A stretch of 8,060 nucleotides of DNA from an uncultured Actinomycetes bacterium (lineage in GTDB: Bacteria; Actinomycetota; Acidimicrobiia; Acidimicrobiales; Acidimicrobilacustridaceae), in the NCBI GenBank assembly GCA_945957335.1, contig CAMFLJ010000169.1, positions 1 through 8,060 on the forward strand, written 5' to 3'. The notes below the pieces were generated by a model. The model was not told the DNA's origin, did no database searches, and worked only from the letters and a program-made list of their open reading frames with translations. Position 1 is the first letter of the stretch. The number at the start of each line of letters is the position of its first letter. The translations under genes were made by a program, and so were the position numbers. Positions 1-4,926 of the stretch are shown piece by piece.

Positions 1-64
1 CGATGTGACCCATCGTGCCCACGTTCGCATGGGGCTTGGTCCGCTCGAACTTCTCGCGCGCCAT
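1..64 (-). CDS. tuf: Elongation factor Tu, N-terminal fragment (runs off the left edge)
   Basis: EF-Tu is the GTPase that delivers aminoacyl-tRNA to the ribosomal A site. Only the first 21 codons are present, read leftwards from an ATG at 64-62. They translate as MAREKFERTKPHANVGTMG followed by His-Ile, the near-invariant EF-Tu N-terminus leading into the GHIDHGKT P-loop, which lies outside the window. The start is fixed by this match and by an AGGAG Shine-Dalgarno six bases upstream. The gene follows tRNA-Thr and tRNA-Met on the same strand with no obvious promoter of its own, so co-transcription with the tRNAs is likely, as in the tRNA-tufB arrangement known from other bacteria. Whether this is the only tuf copy cannot be judged here. 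Identification is near certain despite the short length. Confidence 0.96.
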   Translation of the reverse strand, partial: MAREKFERTKPHANVGTMGHI

Positions 65-70
65 GGGGAT

Positions 71-75
71 CTCCT
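71..75 (-). promoter_or_regulatory. Ribosome binding site of tuf
   Basis: The minus strand reads AGGAG, followed by six bases and then the ATG of tuf. This is a canonical Shine-Dalgarno with good spacing, and it confirms the tuf start. Confidence 0.85.
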
Positions 76-98
76 GGAAGCTTTCGGGGGATGGTGTG

Positions 99-116
99 CC
101 CGGGCGGGCGCCCGGG
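99..116. other. GC-rich hairpin between tRNA-Met and tuf
   Basis: A perfect inverted repeat has 8-base arms (CCCGGGCG / CGCCCGGG) around two bases. As RNA it would form a stem of about 7 bp with a 4-nt loop. It lies in the 62-bp spacer between the tRNA-Met 3' end and the tuf start, 24 bases before the tuf Shine-Dalgarno. No T-run follows on the minus strand. It could be an RNA-processing or stabilising element in the tuf leader, a weak attenuator, or chance in GC-rich DNA. Confidence 0.5.
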
Positions 117-126
117 TTGTGTCGGT

Positions 127-203
127 TGGTGTCGGCGGTCGGACTCGAACCGACGACCACTCGATTATGAGCCGAGTGCTCTAACCGACTGAGCTACGCC
201 GAC
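127..203 (-). tRNA. tRNA-Met (CAT), elongator type
   Basis: This is a complete 77-nt cloverleaf including an encoded CCA. The acceptor stem GTCGGCG pairs with CGCCGAC, followed by discriminator A at 130 and CCA at 129-127. The D-arm GCTC...GAGC is intact. The anticodon loop CTCATAA gives anticodon CAT (positions 169-167), closed by a 5-bp stem. The T-loop TTCGAGT has a normal stem. The first acceptor pair is a true G-C pair, unlike the mismatched 1-72 pair of bacterial initiator tRNA. The GTAGCTCAGT...TTAGAGCAC frame matches the elongator tRNA-Met of other bacteria. A tRNA-Ile2 (lysidine-modified CAT) cannot be excluded by anticodon alone. It lies between tRNA-Thr and tuf. Confidence 0.95.
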
Positions 204-214
204 GTGCCACCTCA

Positions 215-239
215 CCGACCGGCCCGGGGGCCGGTTCGG
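215..239. other. GC-rich hairpin between tRNA-Thr and tRNA-Met
   Basis: The inverted repeat ACCGGCCC-GG-GGGCCGGT (218-235) has perfect 8-base arms. It extends by three more pairs (215-217 with 237-239) past a one-base bulge at T236. It fills the middle of the 47-bp spacer between the two tRNAs. With no T-run, and with tRNA-Met and tuf downstream, a processing or spacing role seems more likely than full termination. Confidence 0.5.
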
Positions 240-250
240 GTCCGTGGAAG

Positions 251-323
251 AGCCCCCTGACAGAATCGAACTGTCGACCTTTTCCTTACCATGGAAACGC
301 TCTGCCGACTGAGCTAAGGGGGC
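251..323 (-). tRNA. tRNA-Thr (GGT)
   Basis: This is a 73-nt cloverleaf. The acceptor GCCCCCT pairs perfectly with AGGGGGC, the D-arm is GCTC...GAGC, and the anticodon stem TTTCC/GGAAA closes the loop ATGGTAA with anticodon GGT (positions 290-288). The T-loop is TTCGATT with a 5-bp stem. The discriminator is U (position 251). The next bases on the minus strand are CTT, so CCA is not encoded and must be added post-transcriptionally, unlike tRNA-Met and tRNA-Tyr in this window. It is the first gene of the tRNA-Thr - tRNA-Met - tuf cluster. Confidence 0.96.
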
Positions 324-357
324 GCGCCCGACCACAGGGGCCGGGCAACGGCTTGCC

Positions 358-387
358 ATCATGCCACGGCCGACGGGCGGATCCCAA
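358..387 (-). promoter_or_regulatory. Candidate promoter of the tRNA-Thr/tRNA-Met/tuf cluster
   Basis: On the minus strand a -35-like TTGGGA (387-382) is followed after 18 bases by a -10-like CATGAT (363-358). This would start transcription about 25-30 bases before the tRNA-Thr 5' end. It is the best sigma-70-type pair I find in the 138 bp between tRNA-Thr and the divergent GNAT gene. It is inferred from similarity to the consensus only. Confidence 0.4.
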
Positions 388-453
388 CTCGGCCCCCCAC
401 GGGCGCTCCCGACGGTGCCACGGCCCGTTTCGGGCGCCCGCGGTGGCCACCGG

Positions 454-459
454 TACGGT
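454..459 (+). promoter_or_regulatory. Candidate -10 element for a leaderless GNAT transcript
   Basis: TACGGT fits the TANNNT pattern. Its position would place a transcription start near 466-468, on or beside the in-frame GTG at 468. No Shine-Dalgarno and no convincing -35 are visible. This is a suggestion only. Confidence 0.25.
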
Positions 460-461
460 GG

Positions 462-953
462 GTGGCCGTGGAGCTGAGACTGGCCCGGGCCGACGACGCC
501 GAGGCGACCCGGAACATCTACAACGCCGAGGTCACCGGCTCGACCGTCACCTTCGACCTGGTGCCGCGCTCCCTCGAGGAGCAGCTGGCCTGGATCGAGG
601 AGCGGTCGGGGGCCATGGCCGTGGTCGTGGCCGAGGAGGCCGGCGAGGTCGTGGGCTTCGCCGCCCTGTCGCCGTACCGCTCGCGGCCCGCCTACTCGAC
701 CACCGTCGAGGACTCGGTCTACGTCCGGGGGGATCAGCGCGGCACCGGCGTGGGGCGCCTCCTGCTGGCCGAGATCGTCGAGGTGGCGGGCGCCCGCGGC
801 TTCCACACGGTCATGGCCCGCATCGTCGGCGGGCACGACGCCTCCATCGGCCTGCACCGGTCGCTCGGGTTCGAGCTGGTCGGCGTCGAGAAGGAGGTCG
901 GCCGCAAGTTCGGCCGCTGGCTCGACGTGGTGCTCATGCAGCGCATGCTCTGA
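462..953 (+). CDS. GNAT N-acetyltransferase, phosphinothricin/methionine-sulfoximine acetyltransferase type
   Basis: This is a predicted cytoplasmic acetyl-CoA-dependent N-acetyltransferase of 163 aa, a normal length for the PAT/Bar/MddA branch of GNATs. Family features in order are an N-terminal ARADDAEATRNIYNAEV segment, STVTFD plus RSLEEQLAWIEE (about 26-47), VVGFAALSPYRSRPAY (about 64-79), VEDSVYV followed by the acetyl-CoA pyrophosphate loop DQRGTGVGRLLL (about 91-102), and the C-terminal HRSLGFELVGV...GRKFGRWLDVVLMQ block. Known relatives acetylate phosphinothricin, methionine sulfoximine or similar amino acids, and the true substrate here is unknown. The first start is GTG 462. GTG 468 in the same frame is an alternative and would suit a leaderless mRNA, because there is no clear Shine-Dalgarno. 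The SGNH gene begins 14 bases after its stop, suggesting co-transcription. Confidence 0.9.
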   Translation: MAVELRLARADDAEATRNIYNAEVTGSTVTFDLVPRSLEEQLAWIEERSGAMAVVVAEEAGEVVGFAALSPYRSRPAYSTTVEDSVYVRGDQRGTGVGRLLLAEIVEVAGARGFHTVMARIVGGHDASIGLHRSLGFELVGVEKEVGRKFGRWLDVVLMQRML

Positions 954-967
954 CCGATCTCTCCGCC

Positions 968-1924
968 ATGACCGACCTCCCGACGCCGCCTCACACCGTG
1001 CACCGGCCCGGCCGCCCGCCGGGGAGGCCGAACTACGCCCTGCGCCGGGCCGTGGTGGCCACCATCGGCCTGGGCCTGATCGCGCTCGTGGCGCTCGGGG
1101 TGGGTGCCCTGCTCGGCGACGACGGTGGCGGTGACCAGGTCGCCACCGCGGCCACCAGCACCACCGAGGCGCCGACCACCACGACCACCGCACCGGTGAT
1201 CACCGAGCCCCGGCACAACGACCTGGCCGACCCGCCGGTGTTCCCGCTGCGCCAGCCACCCCTGGCCACCGTGTCCGAGGCCGACCCGTTGGTGGTCTGG
1301 ACCCTCGGCGACTCCACCGCCCAGGCCCTCGGCCAGCTCCTCGAGAACGACCTCGCGCCCGTCCCCGGCGTCGAGACCCGCACCGTGTACAAGAACTCCA
1401 CCGGCCTGACCCGACAGGACTTCTACGACTGGCCGGCAGCCCTCCCCTCCTACCTCGCCCAGGGAGCCCCCGACGTGGTCGTGCTCTCGATGGGCGACAA
1501 CGACGCCCAGGCGCTGAAGCCACTGGGGTCGGGCACGTTCGTCGACGTGGGCGAGCCCGGGTGGCTCGAGGAGTACCAGCGCCGCCTCACCGCCTTCGTG
1601 GGCCAGCTGACCGCCGCCGGCAGCCGGGTGTACCTCGTCGGCCAGCCGGTGATGCGCGACCCCACCTTCGCCGCCCGGATCGCGGTGGTCGACCAGGCCT
1701 ACCGCAACGTGGCCGCCGCCGACCCCGACGTCACCTACATCTCGTCACGGGCACTGCTCGGCGACGACCGTGGCGCCTACACCGACACCCTCCCGGGCAC
1801 CGGCGGGGCGGCCGTGACCGTGCGCAACAGCGACGGCATCCACCTCTCGCTCGAGGGTGCTCGCTGGCTCTCGCGGGTGGTCGGGCGCCGCGTCCTGGCC
1901 GACTACGGCGTCCAGGGCCCCTGA
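968..1924 (+). CDS. Membrane-anchored SGNH-hydrolase-like protein (DUF459-like)
   Basis: A 318-aa protein built as follows: a basic, Pro-rich cytoplasmic tail (1-27), one hydrophobic segment (about 28-50) acting as signal anchor, an acidic/Gly patch, a Thr-rich linker (about 60-77), then an extracytoplasmic SGNH-type domain (about 105-318). Visible catalytic blocks are TLGDSTAQALG with nucleophile Ser116 (block I), SMGDND with Asn178 (block III) and SDGIHLSLEGA with Asp289 and His292 (block V). The glycine near 146 may be the block II residue. Such enzymes hydrolyse esters, often acetyl groups on cell-surface glycans, and the substrate here is not known. ATG 968 is chosen because it directly precedes the basic tail and membrane segment. 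The reading frame stays open upstream across the GNAT gene, but that part is a shadow. No Shine-Dalgarno is clear, and translation may depend on the preceding gene. Confidence 0.87.
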   Translation: MTDLPTPPHTVHRPGRPPGRPNYALRRAVVATIGLGLIALVALGVGALLGDDGGGDQVATAATSTTEAPTTTTTAPVITEPRHNDLADPPVFPLRQPPLATVSEADPLVVWTLGDSTAQALGQLLENDLAPVPGVETRTVYKNSTGLTRQDFYDWPAALPSYLAQGAPDVVVLSMGDNDAQALKPLGSGTFVDVGEPGWLEEYQRRLTAFVGQLTAAGSRVYLVGQPVMRDPTFAARIAVVDQAYRNVAAADPDVTYISSRALLGDDRGAYTDTLPGTGGAAVTVRNSDGIHLSLEGARWLSRVVGRRVLADYGVQGP

Positions 1925-1947
1925 GCCCCGAGGCGGCCACCTGCCGA

Positions 1948-1977
1948 TTCGGACGCGCCGATCGGCTCCGCTACAGT
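1948..1977 (+). promoter_or_regulatory. Candidate promoter of tRNA-Tyr
   Basis: A good -10, TACAGT (1972-1977), lies 11 bases before the tRNA 5' end. A weak -35-like TTCGGA (1948-1953) sits 18 bases upstream of it. The spacer contains the 10-bp palindrome GCCGATCGGC (1957-1966). Position and -10 quality make this a plausible dedicated tRNA promoter. Confidence 0.5.
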
Positions 1978-1988
1978 GACCGGCTCCT

Positions 1989-2073
1989 GGGTCGGTGCCC
2001 GAGTGGCCAAAGGGAACGGGCTGTAAACCCGTCGGTTCTGCCTACGATGGTTCGAATCCATCCCGGCCCACCA
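1989..2073 (+). tRNA. tRNA-Tyr (GTA)
   Basis: This is an 85-nt class II tRNA with a long variable arm, as bacterial tRNA-Tyr should have. The acceptor GGGTCGG pairs with CCGGCCC (one T-G wobble), followed by discriminator A and an encoded CCA (2071-2073). The anticodon stem ACGGG/CCCGT closes the loop CTGTAAA with anticodon GTA (2023-2025). The variable arm spans about 2033-2045, and the T-arm is GATGG-TTCGAAT-CCATC. It has its own likely promoter and is followed immediately by a strong hairpin, so it is probably a single-gene transcription unit. Confidence 0.97.
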
Positions 2074-2077
2074 CTTT

Positions 2078-2109
2078 CCGGCCCCCGCCCTGCGGGGCGG
2101 GGGCGTCGG
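2078..2109. terminator. Bidirectional terminator-type hairpin between tRNA-Tyr and the PAS-GGDEF-EAL gene
   Basis: A perfect 10-bp stem (GCCCCCGCCC 2081-2090 with GGGCGGGGGC 2095-2104) has a TGCG loop. It is extended by three pairs (2078-2080 with 2107-2109) past a two-base bulge. It begins five bases after the CCA end of tRNA-Tyr and lies 42 bases beyond the stop of the convergent gene, so it can serve both. No T-run follows on either side, which is common for intrinsic-type terminators in GC-rich actinobacteria. Confidence 0.75.
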
Positions 2110-2150
2110 ATCTCCAGCGAGAGCTGCTCACGCAGCCGCCGGGGGGCTCC

Positions 2151-4322
2151 TCAGCCGAGGTCGGACAGGTCGAGCTCGCCCTCGGGGACCGGCCGGCCGA
2201 AGAGCCAGCCCTGCCCCAGGCGCCAGCCGAGCTCGCGCACCGCCGCGAACTGGGCCTCGGTCTCGACACCCTCGGCCACGCCGCGGAAGCCGAGCGCCTC
2301 GACCATGCCGCCCAGCGCGCGGGTGACGAGGTCGGCCTGGGGATCGACCCCCACCCGGCTGGTGAACGAGCGGTCGAGCTTGATGCCCCGGATCGGGGTG
2401 GCCAGCAACGCCGCGATGGCCGAGTAGCCGGTGCCGAAGTCGTCGAGCACCAGGTCGATCCCGAGCTCGGCCAGCTCCTGGAGCGCCCGGTAGCTCGATC
2501 CGGTGGCGTGGAGCACGGTCGACTCCGTGAGCTCGATGCCGAGCCGGGTCGGCTCGACGCCGTGGCGACCGAGGGCCGACGCCACCACCGACGGGAAGAA
2601 GCCCGGCCCGAGCTGCGACGGTGAGACGTTCACGAACACCTGGATGCCCGATTCGGCGTGACGCCCGAGGAACCCGCACGCCAGGTCGAGCACGTGCACA
2701 CCGAGATCGCCGATCAGCCCGGCCTCCTCCGCCACCGGGATGAAGCGGGCCGGCATGATCAGGCCGTGGCGGGGGTGGCGCCACCGGGCCAGGGCCTCGT
2801 AGGCCACCGGCACCCGGGTGTCGAGGTCGACGATCGGTTGGTAGTGCAGCTCGATCTCGCCGTTCGCCATGGCCGGCCCGAGCTCGCTCTCGATGGTGAG
2901 CCGCTGCACCGCCCGGGCCCGGATGCGCCGCTCGAAGAGCGCCCACCCGCCCCGCCCCTGCCCCTTGGCCTCGAAGAGCGCGGTGGTGGCGTCGTGGAGG
3001 AGGTGGGCGGCGGGTGCGGGGTCGGGCTCGTCCTCGAGCGCGACCCCGATCGACACGGCAGGGCGCAGCTCGTGGCCGAGCACCTCGACCGGTGCGGACA
3101 CCGCCTCGTTGATGCGCTCGATCAGCTCGACGGGTGCCACGCCGCGGTCGATGCCCTCGGCGACCACGAAGAACTCGTCGCCGTCGCCACGACCGACGCG
3201 GTCGGCCACCCCCACCGCCTCCACGATCCGGGCGCCGACCGTCGCGATGAGCGCATCGCCGGCGGCGTGCCCGAGCGAGTCGTTGACCCGCTTGAGGCCG
3301 TCGATGCCGCAGCAGAGCAGCGCCAGCGAGCGCCCGGCCCGACGGTTCCGGGCGACGGCCTGGCGGAGCCGGTCGGCCGTGAGCACCCTGTTGGCCAGCC
3401 CGGTCAGCGGGTCGAACAGCACGCCCTCGGCGAGCAGCTCGCGCGCCCGGCGCGCCTCGGTGATGTCCTCGACCTGCGAGACGAAGTGGAGCGGGCGCCC
3501 CTCCGGGTCGCGGACCACGGCCACCGCCAGGTGGCCCCACACCACCGAGCCGTCCGGCGTGAGGAACCGCTTCTCCATCTCGAAGCTGTCGATCCGACCG
3601 TCGAGCACCTGCTGGGAGAGCGCGAGGTCGCCTTCGAGGTCGTCGGGGTGGGTGACGGCTTGGAACGTCGACCCCACGAGCTGCTGGGGGGTGCGGCCCA
3701 GCATCTTCGCCAGCTCCGGGTTCACCTCGAGGTACGTGCCGTCGAGGCCCACGATGGCCATGCCGATCGGCGCGTGCTGGAGGGTCAGGCGGAAGCGCTG
3801 CTCGCTCTCGGAGAGCCGCTTCTCGGCCTCGATCCGGGCGGTGATGTCGACGAACGTCGAGATCACCCACGGGGCCTCGCCGTCGCCCACCGGGATGGGC
3901 ACCGAGAAGAGCCCGAGCCACACCTGTGTCCCGTCGGGGCGATGGACTCCCATGACGGCGGTGGCGGGCTCGCCCGTGCGGGCGGTGATCGACGACGGGG
4001 CCTGCTCGGGGTCGAAGAGCTCGCCCTCGAGGTCGACCAGGCGCCAGCCGGTGCGCACGGGCTCGGACCCGAAGACGTCGTCGTCGATCGTGCCGAGGAG
4101 GTACTCCTCCGGCACGCCGAGCAGCTCGCACGCCGCAGGGGTGACCTCGACGATGCGGCCGGAGGCGTCATGGAGGACGACGCCCTCCTGCAGCCAGCGG
4201 ACGACGCCGGTGAGGAACGGCTCGCCGCCGTGCCCCACGAGCGGCGCGCGCTCGCCTTCGGTGCCTTCCCGTCCCGTCATCCCGTCCCGATCCGTCGCCT
4301 GCGGCGACTTGCTTTGCCGCAC
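2151..4322 (-). CDS. PAS-PAS-GGDEF-EAL protein, probable cyclic di-GMP phosphodiesterase
   Basis: A 723-aa cytoplasmic sensor-enzyme with no membrane segment. Order: PAS 1 (about 38-160, ending FVDITAR), PAS 2 (about 170-290, ending VEDITEA), GGDEF (about 302-465) and EAL (about 475-715). The EAL domain has the known catalytic set: EALARWRHP (Glu509), VNVSPSQL (Asn565), ELTES (Glu597), LDDFGTGYS (Asp627, Asp628), IKLDRSF (Lys648), AEGVET (Glu684) and QGWLFGRP (Gln704). It should therefore hydrolyse c-di-GMP to pGpG. The GGDEF domain is altered. The usual DxD metal site reads CGID (Gly339 in place of the first Asp), the signature is DGDEF (380-384), and no RxxD inhibitory site is seen. Synthesis is thus doubtful, and the domain may be regulatory. 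The listed start is GTG 4322. ATG 4280 (residue 15) is an equally good start because the first 14 residues lie outside any domain. It is divergent from yajQ. Confidence 0.93.
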   Translation of the reverse strand: MRQSKSPQATDRDGMTGREGTEGERAPLVGHGGEPFLTGVVRWLQEGVVLHDASGRIVEVTPAACELLGVPEEYLLGTIDDDVFGSEPVRTGWRLVDLEGELFDPEQAPSSITARTGEPATAVMGVHRPDGTQVWLGLFSVPIPVGDGEAPWVISTFVDITARIEAEKRLSESEQRFRLTLQHAPIGMAIVGLDGTYLEVNPELAKMLGRTPQQLVGSTFQAVTHPDDLEGDLALSQQVLDGRIDSFEMEKRFLTPDGSVVWGHLAVAVVRDPEGRPLHFVSQVEDITEARRARELLAEGVLFDPLTGLANRVLTADRLRQAVARNRRAGRSLALLCCGIDGLKRVNDSLGHAAGDALIATVGARIVEAVGVADRVGRGDGDEFFVVAEGIDRGVAPVELIERINEAVSAPVEVLGHELRPAVSIGVALEDEPDPAPAAHLLHDATTALFEAKGQGRGGWALFERRIRARAVQRLTIESELGPAMANGEIELHYQPIVDLDTRVPVAYEALARWRHPRHGLIMPARFIPVAEEAGLIGDLGVHVLDLACGFLGRHAESGIQVFVNVSPSQLGPGFFPSVVASALGRHGVEPTRLGIELTESTVLHATGSSYRALQELAELGIDLVLDDFGTGYSAIAALLATPIRGIKLDRSFTSRVGVDPQADLVTRALGGMVEALGFRGVAEGVETEAQFAAVRELGWRLGQGWLFGRPVPEGELDLSDLG

Positions 4323-4325
4323 AAC

Positions 4326-4343
4326 AGAGTACGGGGACGTCCC
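4326..4343 (-). promoter_or_regulatory. Candidate -10 and adjoining palindrome upstream of the GGDEF-EAL gene
   Basis: On the minus strand TACTCT (4331-4326) fits a -10 element. Just upstream of it is the perfect 10-bp palindrome GGGACGTCCC (4334-4343), placed where a regulator could interfere with promoter use. No convincing -35 is seen. If this -10 is used, transcription would start near 4319, at or past GTG 4322, which favours translation from ATG 4280. Confidence 0.3.
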
Positions 4344-4360
4344 GAAAAGCGAGGTGAAGA

Positions 4361-4387
4361 ACCGGTCGGCACAGGGGTGCCTCCGGT
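4361..4387. repeat. Imperfect inverted repeat upstream of yajQ
   Basis: ACCGG-TC-GGCAC (4361-4372) pairs with GTGCC-T-CCGGT (4377-4387) around an AGGG loop. This gives ten base pairs with a small internal loop. It lies in the middle of the yajQ/GGDEF-EAL divergent region, ending 24 bases before the yajQ start. It could be a 5'-leader hairpin or a dyad operator. Confidence 0.45.
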
Positions 4388-4401
4388 CACGGCTGTTGTA
4401 G

Positions 4402-4409
4402 AAAGGAGG
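4402..4409 (+). promoter_or_regulatory. Ribosome binding site of yajQ
   Basis: AAAGGAGG is a near-perfect Shine-Dalgarno, but only two bases separate it from the ATG. Pairing may therefore use the upstream part (AAAGGA, four bases further back). It supports ATG 4412 as the start. Confidence 0.75.
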
Positions 4410-4411
4410 GC

Positions 4412-4900
4412 ATGCCCAGCTTCGATGTCGTCTCCGAGGTCGACGCCCAGGAGGTCCGCAACGCGGTCGACCAGGCGTCGCGAGAGCTCTCCACCCGCTT
4501 CGACTTCAAGGGCACCAACTCCAGCATCGAGCTCAAGGAGCTCGAGATCGAGATGCACTCGAGCAGCGAGGACCGCCTCACCGCGCTCCGCCAGCTCCTC
4601 GAGGAGAAGCTCGTGAAGCGGAAGGTGTCGCTGAAGTCGCTCGAGTACCTCAAGGTCGAGGACGCCGCCGGCGGCACGGTCCGCCAGACCGCCAAGATCA
4701 ACGCCGGCATCTCCTCGGAGAAGGCCAAGTCGGTCAACAAGGCGATCAAGGAGCTCGGCCTCAAGGGCATCCAGTCGCAGACCCAGGGCGATCAGGTGCG
4801 GGTCACGGGCAAGAAGCGCGACGACCTCCAGGCGGTGATCTCCGGCCTGAAGGAGGTCGACCTCGACATCCCGCTGCAGTTCATCAACTTCCGCGACTGA
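4412..4900 (+). CDS. yajQ: YajQ family nucleotide/cyclic di-GMP-binding protein
   Basis: A 162-aa soluble protein, essentially the family length (about 160-165). The N-terminus MPSFDVVSEVDAQEVRNAV, then the ELSTRFDFKGT block (about 26-36), the Lys/Glu-rich KRKVSLKSLEYL stretch (about 69-80), AGISSEKAKSVNKAIKELGL (about 96-115) and the C-terminal DIPLQFINFRD are all YajQ hallmarks. The family folds as two ferredoxin-like domains. Members in Xanthomonas and Pseudomonas bind c-di-GMP and act with transcription factors, and E. coli YajQ has been linked to nucleotide and RNA binding. Ligand binding in this homologue is inferred. The start is set by family alignment and a strong Shine-Dalgarno. It is divergent from a c-di-GMP-turnover gene and convergent with the HAD gene, with 19 bp between stops. 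Confidence 0.95.
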   Translation: MPSFDVVSEVDAQEVRNAVDQASRELSTRFDFKGTNSSIELKELEIEMHSSSEDRLTALRQLLEEKLVKRKVSLKSLEYLKVEDAAGGTVRQTAKINAGISSEKAKSVNKAIKELGLKGIQSQTQGDQVRVTGKKRDDLQAVISGLKEVDLDIPLQFINFRD

Positions 4901-4926
4901 GCACGGCGCGCCTCGCCGCTCAGTCG
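4894..4926. terminator. Bidirectional hairpin containing both stop codons of yajQ and the HAD gene
   Basis: CGACTGAGC (4894-4902) is the exact reverse complement of GCTCAGTCG (4918-4926). Inside it, GGCG (4905-4908) pairs with CGCC (4914-4917). The result is a stem of 9 + 4 bp with a two-base bulge (4903-4904) and a five-base loop. The stop codons of both convergent genes (4898-4900 plus, 4922-4920 minus) lie in the arms. No T-run follows. It probably acts as a shared terminator or mRNA 3' end for both genes. Confidence 0.7.

Noticed and set aside
353..967. Upstream extension of the SGNH frame, giving a 523-residue protein
   Set aside because: The extension overlaps the well-supported GNAT gene in another frame and is Arg/Gly-rich nonsense. 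The sensible start is ATG 968, just before the basic tail and membrane anchor.
1995..2624. Open frame starting inside tRNA-Tyr and running antisense to the EAL domain
   Set aside because: Its first residues are simply the translated tRNA and the rest mirrors the EAL coding strand. No independent motif or ribosome binding site supports it.
4360..4411. Possible cyclic di-GMP (GEMM-I) riboswitch before yajQ, suggested by GCACAGGG and GCCTCCGG strings
   Set aside because: The region before the start codon is too short for the two-helix GEMM aptamer and lacks its other conserved stretches. The resemblance is limited to short words.
2658..4616. Very long open frames on the plus strand opposite the GGDEF-EAL gene (652 and 510 codons)
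   Set aside because: Their translations are low-complexity Arg/Ala/Ser/Pro- or Leu/Glu/Asp/Val-rich strings with no family motifs. They are antisense shadows caused by high GC, while the minus-strand frame has complete PAS, GGDEF and EAL motifs.
4905..4912. GGCGCGCC palindrome between yajQ and the HAD gene
   Set aside because: It is explained as the inner part of the larger stop-codon hairpin, and such 8-mers are expected in GC-rich DNA.
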